Assembly (NCBI RefSeq): GCF_001884735.1
Contig: NZ_MJAP01000034.1
Coordinates: forward strand, 682,001-746,000
Reading direction: 5' to 3'
Source: Natronohydrobacter thiooxidans
GTDB lineage: Bacteria > Pseudomonadota > Alphaproteobacteria > Rhodobacterales > Rhodobacteraceae
DNA: 64,000 bases
Shown here: positions 58,512 through 64,000 of the stretch, piece after piece
How positions within the stretch are numbered: position 1 is the stretch's first letter
Layout of the letters: each line of letters begins with the position of its first letter
Position numbers and translations under genes: made by a program
The notes under the pieces: model-generated
What the model was told of the DNA's origin: nothing
What the model saw: the letters and a program-made list of their open reading frames with translations, nothing else
The model's database searches: none

Positions 58512-59453
58512 ATGCAATTTGCCTTTGGCAGTGAATGGGACACACGCGATGCGCTGCGCCGCGACGATGCGGGCGCATTGGCGCAGGCGCTCGACAATCC
58601 GCGCACGCGCGTGCTGCCCCTCTGGCGCGGCAAGCCGCATCTGGCCGGAACCGCGCTCGGCTGGGTGCCGCCCGATCATCCGATGCTGCGCCATGCCCCG
58701 CGCCCGTTTCTCTATCTCGGCCAGCATCAGGGCCATGCGCGTTTCGCCGCCGATCTCTCGGCATGGGAACCCGACGCGCTCGACCGCGCCGCGCTCGCCA
58801 TGTTCCTCGACAGCTCGATCCAGCGCCACCCCGCCGCCGCCCCGGACATGCATTTCGGCGAATTGCGCATGGCCATGGCCCAGCTTGACGCGCCCGAAGC
58901 CGCCCTTGCCGCCACCGCCCGCGCGCTTTTCAACTGGCACCGCACGCATGGGTTCTGCGCCGCCTGCGGCCAGCCAAGCACCGCCACGATGGCCGGATGG
59001 GAACGCCAATGCCCCGCCTGCGGCGCCAAGCATTTCCCGCGCACCGACCCGGTGGTGATCATGCTGGTGACCCATGGCAATGACGTCCTCCTGGGCCGCT
59101 CGCCGGGCTGGCCCGAACGGATGTATTCCGCGCTTGCAGGCTTCATCGAGCCGGGCGAGACGCTCGAAGCCGCCGTCGCCCGCGAAGTGTTCGAGGAAGC
59201 CGCGATCCGCCTTGGCCCGGTGCGCTATGTCGCCTCGCAGCCCTGGCCCTTTCCCAATTCGCTGATGTTCGGCGCTGTTGCCGAAGCCACCAGCCGCGAA
59301 ATCACGCTGGATGACGAACTGGAAGATGCCCGCTGGTTCCCCCGCGAGGAAATCCTGCGCGCCTGGAGCGGCAGCCATCCCGACCTCCTGCCTGCGCGAA
59401 AAGGGGCCATCGCGCATTTCCTGATCGGCGCGTGGCTTGCTGGCAGGCTCTGA
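58512..59453 (+). CDS. nudC: NAD(+) diphosphatase NudC
   Basis: NudC (313 residues) hydrolyses NADH to NMNH and AMP and removes NAD caps from RNA. A zinc-ribbon (FCAACGQPSTATMAGWERQCPACGAKHFPRTDP) leads to the Nudix box GFIEPGETLEAAVAREVFEEAAI and the NudC-specific SQPWPFPNSLMFG motif. One Nudix-box residue is altered: EEAAI instead of EEAGI/V. The catalytic Glu residues are present. ATG 58512 is the start; AGGAA is 7-10 bases away. It diverges from cpdB and precedes pgsA by 74 bases. Confidence 0.95.
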   Translation: MQFAFGSEWDTRDALRRDDAGALAQALDNPRTRVLPLWRGKPHLAGTALGWVPPDHPMLRHAPRPFLYLGQHQGHARFAADLSAWEPDALDRAALAMFLDSSIQRHPAAAPDMHFGELRMAMAQLDAPEAALAATARALFNWHRTHGFCAACGQPSTATMAGWERQCPACGAKHFPRTDPVVIMLVTHGNDVLLGRSPGWPERMYSALAGFIEPGETLEAAVAREVFEEAAIRLGPVRYVASQPWPFPNSLMFGAVAEATSREITLDDELEDARWFPREEILRAWSGSHPDLLPARKGAIAHFLIGAWLAGRL

Positions 59454-59527
59454 GCGGCTTATCTCTGGCTTCAGGCTTTCAGGGCCGGGGCTTGCATTTC
59501 CCCTGCCGCGCTTTCAGGATGCTGACC

Positions 59528-60238
59528 ATGACGCTGCACGCTGCCCCCGGTACCGGACCCAAACCCATGTCGACCTGGACTGTCCCCAATATCCTGACTG
59601 TCCTGCGCCTGCTGGCCGCACCGGGCGTCGCGGTGATGTTCCTCTATTTCCACCGCCCCTGGGCCGACTGGTTCGCGCTGGCCCTTTTCGCACTCGCCGC
59701 GATCACCGATTTCTTCGACGGCTATCTGGCGCGGGCCTGGAAACAGGAAAGCCGCCTTGGCGCGATGCTCGATCCCATCGCCGACAAGGCCATGGTGGTG
59801 ATCGCACTTCTGGTCATCACCGGCTATTCCGGCATGGACCCCTGGCTGATCCTGCCCGCCACTGCGATCCTCTTCCGCGAGGTGTTCGTCTCCGGCCTGC
59901 GTGAATTTCTCGGCGACAAGGCAGGGCTCTTGAAAGTCACCAATCTCGCCAAATGGAAAACCACCGCGCAGATGACTGCGATTGCAGTGCTGTTTCTGGC
60001 CATGGGCCTCGAATATGTCCGCGAGGCTGCCTCCCTGCGCAGCCACCGCGCCCTGATCGAAGCGCTCAGCGATATCGGCACCTCGGATGTCAGCGTCGTC
60101 GATCTGGCTCGGCATGGCGGCAATTACGTCTGGAATTTCGGCCTCGCCCTGATCTGGGTCGCCGCACTCCTGACCCTGATCACTGGCTGGGACTATTTCC
60201 GCAAATCCCTGCCATTCCTGAAAGACACACCCAAATGA
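59528..60238 (+). CDS. pgsA: CDP-diacylglycerol-glycerol-3-phosphate 3-phosphatidyltransferase
   Basis: PgsA (236 residues) makes phosphatidylglycerol phosphate, the precursor of PG and cardiolipin, in the inner membrane. The CDP-alcohol phosphatidyltransferase motif D-G-x2-A-R-x8-G-x3-D-x3-D is in DFFDGYLARAWKQ (59712 on) through GAMLDPIADK. NILTVLRLLAAPGVAVMF opens the first helix. ATG 59528 follows AGGA at good spacing; ATG 59567 (MSTWTVPN) is a possible shorter start. It overlaps moaD by four bases. Confidence 0.94.
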   Translation: MTLHAAPGTGPKPMSTWTVPNILTVLRLLAAPGVAVMFLYFHRPWADWFALALFALAAITDFFDGYLARAWKQESRLGAMLDPIADKAMVVIALLVITGYSGMDPWLILPATAILFREVFVSGLREFLGDKAGLLKVTNLAKWKTTAQMTAIAVLFLAMGLEYVREAASLRSHRALIEALSDIGTSDVSVVDLARHGGNYVWNFGLALIWVAALLTLITGWDYFRKSLPFLKDTPK

Positions 60239-60486
60239 CGCTCGATATCCTCTATTTCGCCTGGCTGCGCGAACGCATCGGCCTGCCGCGCGAAACCATC
60301 ACCACCGAGGCCGTCACCGTCGCCGATCTGGTCGATGAACTGCGCCTGCGCGAGGAGCGCTATGCGCTGGCCTTCTCGGATCTCTCGGCGGTGCGCGTCG
60401 CGCTCGATCAGGATCTGGCCGAATTCGACGCCCCCCTTGCCGGTGTGCGCGAAGTGGCCTTCTTCCCGCCCATGACCGGGGGCTGA
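60235..60486 (+). CDS. moaD: Molybdopterin synthase small subunit MoaD
   Basis: An 83-residue ubiquitin-fold sulfur carrier. It ends FFPPMTGG; the last Gly is the site of thiocarboxylation by MoeB plus a sulfurtransferase. It starts ILYFAWLRERIGLPRETI and has VTVADLVDELR, as is typical. It overlaps pgsA by four bases (AAATGA) and precedes moaE by one base. The MoaD-MoaE complex puts the dithiolene sulfurs into precursor Z. Confidence 0.95.
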   Translation: MTLDILYFAWLRERIGLPRETITTEAVTVADLVDELRLREERYALAFSDLSAVRVALDQDLAEFDAPLAGVREVAFFPPMTGG

Positions 60487-60487
60487 G

Positions 60488-60931
60488 ATGGATATCCGCG
60501 TCCAGGAGGCCCCGTTCGACTATGGCGCGGAATCTGCCCGCTTCACGGATGCGCGCGCAGATATCGGCGCCGTCGTCACCTTCTGCGGCATCGTGCGCAA
60601 TGACGGCGGCGCGCTGCAGGCGATGGAGATCGAACATTACCCCGGCATGACCGAACGCGCCCTGACCCAGATCGCCGAAGAGGCCGCCCGCCGCTGGTCC
60701 CTCGCCGGGTGCCTGATCATCCACCGCTACGGGCGGATGGAGCCGGGCGAGAAGATCATGATGGTCGCCACCGCCGCGCGCCACCGCGCCGATGCTTTCG
60801 CGGCGGCGGATTTCCTGATGGATTACCTGAAATCCCGCGCGCCCTTCTGGAAGAAGGAATTTTCAGGCGAGGGCGCGGAATGGGTCGCGGCCAAGGATGC
60901 GGATGAGGCGGCGCTGGGGCGCTGGGGCTGA
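60488..60931 (+). CDS. moaE: Molybdopterin synthase large subunit MoaE
   Basis: A 147-residue MoaE. VVTFCGIVRN, LEIEHYPGMTE-like MEIEHYPGMTERAL, IIHRYGRMEPGEKIMMVATAARHRADAFAA, and LKSRAPFWKKEF with the active-site lysines are all present. It forms the heterotetramer with MoaD. It begins one base after moaD and ends the pgsA-moaD-moaE unit. The next gene (HxlR) converges, 78 bases away. Confidence 0.96.
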   Translation: MDIRVQEAPFDYGAESARFTDARADIGAVVTFCGIVRNDGGALQAMEIEHYPGMTERALTQIAEEAARRWSLAGCLIIHRYGRMEPGEKIMMVATAARHRADAFAAADFLMDYLKSRAPFWKKEFSGEGAEWVAAKDADEAALGRWG

Positions 60932-61009
60932 GCTACTGGCTTTACGAGGGCTCGCTGACCTCCCGTTCCTGCCTTCTATGCAGAAAACCAACGCCCATCG
61001 ACCACGCGC

Positions 61010-61375
61010 TTACTCCTCAACCGCCTTGTCATAAGCTTGACGCGCGGCCTCGATCTCCTTCTGGTTCTCCAGCGCCCAATTGCCCAGAGCGCTTACTGGT
61101 TCACGAAACGACTGCCCCATCTCGGTCAGGGTGTATTCCACCTTTGGCGGGATCGTCGGATGATGGGTTCGCTTCACGAGACCGTCTCGTTCCAACTCCT
61201 TCAGGGTCAGGCTCAACATGCGCTGAGAAATCCCGAGGCTCCTCTTGAGTTCATTGAATCGCAATGTCCCGTGCCGGGCCAGCGCGATGATGACAAGAAC
61301 GCTCCAGCGATCGCCAACGCGCGACAAGACTTCGTTGATACGTGTGCAATCAGGGCATCGATTGTTGTCCAGCAT
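61010..61375 (-). CDS. HxlR-family transcriptional regulator
   Basis: A 121-residue winged-helix regulator: CPDCTRINEVLSRVGDRWSVLVIIALARHGTLRFNELKRSLGISQRMLSLTLKELERDGLVKR is the HxlR domain, and YTLTEMGQSF its wing. Cys7 and Cys10 at the N-terminus could sense quinones or oxidants as in YodB/HypR. It diverges from a nitroreductase gene with 124 bases between the starts; regulators of this family commonly control exactly such genes (as YodB controls azoreductase/nitroreductase). Confidence 0.9.
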   Translation of the reverse strand: MLDNNRCPDCTRINEVLSRVGDRWSVLVIIALARHGTLRFNELKRSLGISQRMLSLTLKELERDGLVKRTHHPTIPPKVEYTLTEMGQSFREPVSALGNWALENQKEIEAARQAYDKAVEE

Positions 61376-61499
61376 AGTGGTTCCTCACATGTAACCAAGT
61401 CTCAGAAATGTGCCTTCTTGTCACGGTTTTCGGTTCTGCCTAGTTAGTCAGTTACAAATTGATACTGCCCTTTACGGGCTCTGACAACGGAAAGCAGAC

Positions 61500-62141
61500 A
61501 TGACACCCAAGGCACTGAATGATCATCTGACCTGGCGCTACGCCACCAAGAAAATGGATCCCGCGAAAGCAGTCCCGCAGGAAAAGGTCGATGCCATCAT
61601 CGAGGCAATCCGCATGGCCCCCACCTCCAGCGGCACCCAACCCTTCGAGCTGCTCGTGATCACAAACGCCGAAATCCGCAGCCAGATCGCCGCAGCGGCC
61701 AGCGGGCAGGCGCAGATCACCGATGGCTCGCATCTGCTGGTATTCGCCGCATGGGACAATTACACCGCTGACCGAATCGACGAGGTGGTGCAACTGAACG
61801 TCGATGCCCGCGGCGACCTGCCTATGCTGCAAGCCTATTACGAGAATCTCAAAGCCGCCTACCTGCCCCGCGACGCCGAAGAAAACTATACCCACGCCGC
61901 GCGTCAGGCCTATATCGCCCTCGGAGTCGCATTGGTTGCCGCCGCCGAACAGGAAGTCGACAGCACACCGATGGAAGGCTTTGACCCCGAGGCCGTTGAC
62001 GCGATCCTTGGTCTGAAGGAACGTGGCTTGCGCTCCGTCCTGCTTATGCCGCTGGGCTACCGTGACACGGCAGGCGACTGGCTCCTTCCCATGGAAAAAG
62101 TGCGCAAACCCCGCGAGGCCATCGTCACACAGATCGCCTGA
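61500..62141 (+). CDS. NfsB-type NAD(P)H nitroreductase family protein
   Basis: A 213-residue FMN flavoprotein of the oxygen-insensitive nitroreductase family: LTWRYATKKMDPAKAVPQEKV, EAIRMAPTSSGTQPFELLVI, ASGQAQITDGSHLLVFAAW and LKERGLRSVLLMPLGYRDTAGDWL. It should reduce nitro compounds or quinones by two electrons. The divergent HxlR-type regulator is the probable repressor, releasing it upon electrophile stress. Confidence 0.9.
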   Translation: MTPKALNDHLTWRYATKKMDPAKAVPQEKVDAIIEAIRMAPTSSGTQPFELLVITNAEIRSQIAAAASGQAQITDGSHLLVFAAWDNYTADRIDEVVQLNVDARGDLPMLQAYYENLKAAYLPRDAEENYTHAARQAYIALGVALVAAAEQEVDSTPMEGFDPEAVDAILGLKERGLRSVLLMPLGYRDTAGDWLLPMEKVRKPREAIVTQIA

Positions 62142-62328
62142 ACCAAGGCGGTGAACCGGGCATGAAATCCAGTATCGGTCTCCAGACCACCTGGGCAATT
62201 TCATGTCCGCGCGAAATGGCACACGAGGCTCCAGGCCCCGCCTACCCATTCCACGACATCGCAGGGCGCATCACAACTATTCTTGCGCCTTGCCATAACC
62301 CGAAGCGCGGGTCTTGCGCGCCAAAGCA

Positions 62329-62356
62329 AAAGGGCGGCCCCGCAAGGCCGCCCTTT
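62329..62356. terminator. Terminator of the rplK-rplA operon
   Basis: Eleven-base perfect arms AAAGGGCGGCC / GGCCGCCCTTT with a 6-base loop. On the minus strand it is followed by TTTTGC, 21 bases after the rplA stop. It lies between converging nitroreductase and rplA genes and may serve both. Confidence 0.85.
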
Positions 62357-62376
62357 CAAATTCTGTGGCACTGGCC

Positions 62377-63075
62377 TCAGCGCTGCGTCGCGCTGGTCAC
62401 GTCCACCGACACGCCCGGCCCCATCGAAGAGCTGACCGAGACCTTCTTGAGATAAGCGCCCTTGGCACCTGTGGGCTTGGCCTTGGCCACAGCATCCACG
62501 AAAGCGCGCAGGTTCTCAGCCAGTTTCCCGGCCTCGAACGAGGCTTTGCCGATCCCGGCATGGATGATCCCGGCCTTTTCGACCTTGAACTGGACCTGAC
62601 CGCCCTTGGCGCTTTCCACGGCACCGGCCACATCCATCGTCACGGTGCCCACTTTGGGGTTCGGCATCAGGTTGCGGGGGCCAAGGATTTTACCCAGACG
62701 ACCAACAATCGGCATCATGTCCGGCGTTGCGATGCAACGGTCGAACTCGATCTTGCCCGACTGGATGGTTTCCATCAGGTCTTCCGCACCGACGATATCG
62801 GCACCCGCTGCCTTGGCTTCATCCGCCTTGGGGCCACGGGCAAAGACCGCAACGCGCACGGTTTTCCCGGTGCCATTGGGCAGCGTGACCACGCCGCGCA
62901 CCATCTGGTCCGCATGGCGCGGATCGACGCCCAGATTCATCGCGACTTCCACAGTCTCGTCGAATTTCGCCGAGACATTGCCCTTGATCAGCGCAATCGC
63001 GTCCTCGACCGACAGGTTTTCCTTGCCGGCAAAGGCTTCACGAGCGGCCTTGATACGTTTTCCGAGTTTCGCCAT
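62377..63075 (-). CDS. rplA: 50S ribosomal protein L1
   Basis: L1 (232 residues) binds 23S rRNA at the L1 stalk and its own mRNA as translational repressor. AKLGKRIKAAREAF, the signature GKTVRVAVFARGPKADEAKAAGADIVGAEDL, ATPDMMPIVGRLGKILGPRNLMPNPKVGTVT and GKASFEAGKLAENLRAF are visible. It lies four bases behind rplK and, with nusG, forms the usual nusG-rplK-rplA order. Confidence 0.97.
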   Translation of the reverse strand: MAKLGKRIKAAREAFAGKENLSVEDAIALIKGNVSAKFDETVEVAMNLGVDPRHADQMVRGVVTLPNGTGKTVRVAVFARGPKADEAKAAGADIVGAEDLMETIQSGKIEFDRCIATPDMMPIVGRLGKILGPRNLMPNPKVGTVTMDVAGAVESAKGGQVQFKVEKAGIIHAGIGKASFEAGKLAENLRAFVDAVAKAKPTGAKGAYLKKVSVSSSMGPGVSVDVTSATQR

Positions 63076-63079
63076 GACC

Positions 63080-63532
63080 TTAGCCTTTCACTTCGATGCC
63101 GCAGGATTTCGCAGAGCCTGCGATGATCTGCATTGCGCCCTCGATGGTGGTCGCATTCAGATCTTTCATCTTGGCTTCGGCGATCTCGCGGATCTGCTTG
63201 GTGGTCACGGTGCCCTGAACCTTGCGGCCCGGCATCGGCGAGCCTTGGGCACGGTTGCGCTTGCCCTGCGGCTTGAGGCCCGCTGCGCGCTTCAGATACC
63301 AGGACGCCGGCGGCGTTTTCAGGTCCATCGTGAAGGACTTGTCCTGATAATAGGTGATCACGGTCGGAATCGGCGAGCCCGGCTCCATTTCGGCCGTGCG
63401 CGCGTTGAATTCCTTGGTGAACATCATGATATTGATGCCGCGCTGACCCAGAGCAGGGCCAACAGGGGGCGACGGGGTGGCTTTGCCCGCCGGAATTTGC
63501 AGCTTGAGCTGCCCGATCACTTTCTTGGCCAT
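63080..63532 (-). CDS. rplK: 50S ribosomal protein L11
   Basis: L11 (150 residues) is part of the GTPase-associated centre and needed for the stringent response. MAKKVIGQLKLQIPAGKATPSPPVGPALGQRGINIM is the standard start; ATG 63532 follows GGAGA. The protein is several residues longer than E. coli L11 (142), with the insert around LKPQGKRNRAQGSPMPGRK, as is found in Rhodobacteraceae. The C-terminal TTKQIREIAEAKMKDLNATTIEGAMQIIAGSAKSCGIEVKG closes the RNA-binding domain. Confidence 0.97.
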   Translation of the reverse strand: MAKKVIGQLKLQIPAGKATPSPPVGPALGQRGINIMMFTKEFNARTAEMEPGSPIPTVITYYQDKSFTMDLKTPPASWYLKRAAGLKPQGKRNRAQGSPMPGRKVQGTVTTKQIREIAEAKMKDLNATTIEGAMQIIAGSAKSCGIEVKG

Positions 63533-63643
63533 CTGGCCTCTCCTTCTTTCACCTGGCCCCATGCACGCCTGCGCAGGGCTCCTTGCGGTTTAGTGGTGCG
63601 GTGTCACCGGGCGCGCCCGGCCACCTCCCACGGGTACATCACG

Positions 63644-64000
63644 TCAGATATCTTTCGAGACCTGCGTGAATTCCAGATCGACCGGGGTGGCCCGGCCAAA
63701 GATCGACACCATCACCTTCAGGCGATTGGCGGCGTCGTCCACTTCCTCGACCACGCCCGAGAACCCCTCGAACGGGCCATCCGTGACCTTGACCTGCTCG
63801 CCGATCTCGAAATGGATCAGCGTGCGCGGGGCTTCCTCGCCTTCCTGCACGCGGTTGAGGATCGCATTCACCTCATCATCGCGCATCGGCATCGGCTTGC
63901 CCTGCGAGCCCAGAAACCCGGTCACGCGGTTGATCGAATTGATCAGATGATAGGCTTTCGCGCTCATCTCCATACGCACCAGCACATAGCCGGGCATGAA
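63644..64000 (-). CDS. nusG: Transcription antitermination factor NusG (N-terminus beyond window)
   Basis: The last about 118 residues of NusG. PGYVLVRMEMSAKAYHLINSINRVTGFLG ends the NGN domain that binds RNA polymerase, and HFEIGEQVKVTDGPFEGFSGVVEEVDDAANRLKVMVSIFGRATPVDLEF is the KOW domain contacting Rho or S10. The reading frame runs off the window end. The 111 bases before rplK contain no gene; the leader of rplK is GC-rich with no obvious terminator. Confidence 0.96.
   Translation of the reverse strand, partial: FMPGYVLVRMEMSAKAYHLINSINRVTGFLGSQGKPMPMRDDEVNAILNRVQEGEEAPRTLIHFEIGEQVKVTDGPFEGFSGVVEEVDDAANRLKVMVSIFGRATPVDLEFTQVSKDI

Noticed and set aside
62162..62455. 97-residue plus-strand frame after the nitroreductase gene
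   Set aside because: It runs through the rplA terminator and into antisense rplA, has no ribosome site, and its composition is not protein-like.
1..64000. tRNA, rRNA, CRISPR, prophage or insertion sequence
   Set aside because: Intergenic regions are short and none shows cloverleaf-like arms with a GTTCGA T-loop, spaced direct repeats, transposase or integrase frames.

Overview
The window is 64 kb of high-GC, gene-dense chromosome that looks like an alphaproteobacterium of the Rhodobacteraceae (Rhodobacter/Roseobacter relatives). The evidence is a PmtA-type phosphatidylethanolamine methyltransferase, an RpoHII-type heat-shock sigma factor, two DUF1127 small proteins, DUF3422 and DUF4389 proteins, a tandem pair of type I GAPDH genes, and the local gene orders. 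All of this is read by eye; no database search was run. I see no phage, insertion sequence, CRISPR array, tRNA or rRNA gene. The window is core chromosome with small lineage-specific insertions.

Region by region. 1-2.95 kb: mfd (cut by the window start) and a small membrane protein, minus strand. 3.1-7.4 kb: two tandem gap genes, a small cytochrome c and a PQQ-type sugar dehydrogenase. 7.5-15.1 kb: FMN-binding oxidase-like protein, YdeI-family protein, coaD, a CBS-pair protein, a Cys/Met-metabolism PLP enzyme, dgt, erpA, pmtA, and a DUF1127 gene facing a LysR regulator. 15.2-20.6 kb: universal stress protein plus Na+/alanine symporter, an MsbA-like ABC exporter and a DUF3422 membrane protein. 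21.1-30.8 kb: argP/argO divergent pair, gamma-carbonic anhydrase plus a 3-hydroxyisobutyrate-dehydrogenase-like enzyme, penicillin acylase, a FadL-type porin, and a P-loop ATPase-metA-hydrolase cluster. 30.8-38.5 kb: anmK-DUF4389-pepF, tyrS, a DUF418 membrane protein and two tandem L,D-transpeptidases. 38.5-47 kb: trpS with two orphan genes behind it, a degenerate rhomboid, and a minus-strand run lpoA-like/glnD/ydeI-domain/murJ. 47-50.3 kb: rsmI-yraN-gshB-esterase. 50.2-56.4 kb: comM, then rpoH2-chaN-coaBC-dut-moeB. 56.3-62.1 kb: cpdB-like nucleotidase, nudC, pgsA-moaD-moaE, and an HxlR/nitroreductase pair. 62.3-64 kb: rplA, rplK and nusG (cut by the window end).

Functional threads. Cell wall: an LpoA-like lipoprotein, MurJ, AnmK, two L,D-transpeptidases. 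Methionine: MetA carrying the glutamate that marks acetyl-CoA use, and a Cys/Met PLP enzyme. Molybdopterin: MoaD, MoaE and a membrane-anchored MoeB-like enzyme. CoA: CoaBC and CoaD. Stress: RpoHII with a candidate ECF11/RpoE-type promoter. Central carbon: two GAPDHs differing at the NAD-selecting aspartate and sharing a 10-bp upstream motif.

I found no clear new defence or mobile system. The observations most worth a second look are a three-copy hairpin repeat that sits only between converging genes, the ATPase-metA-hydrolase cluster, the protease-dead rhomboid, and the lpoA-glnD-ydeI-murJ run.
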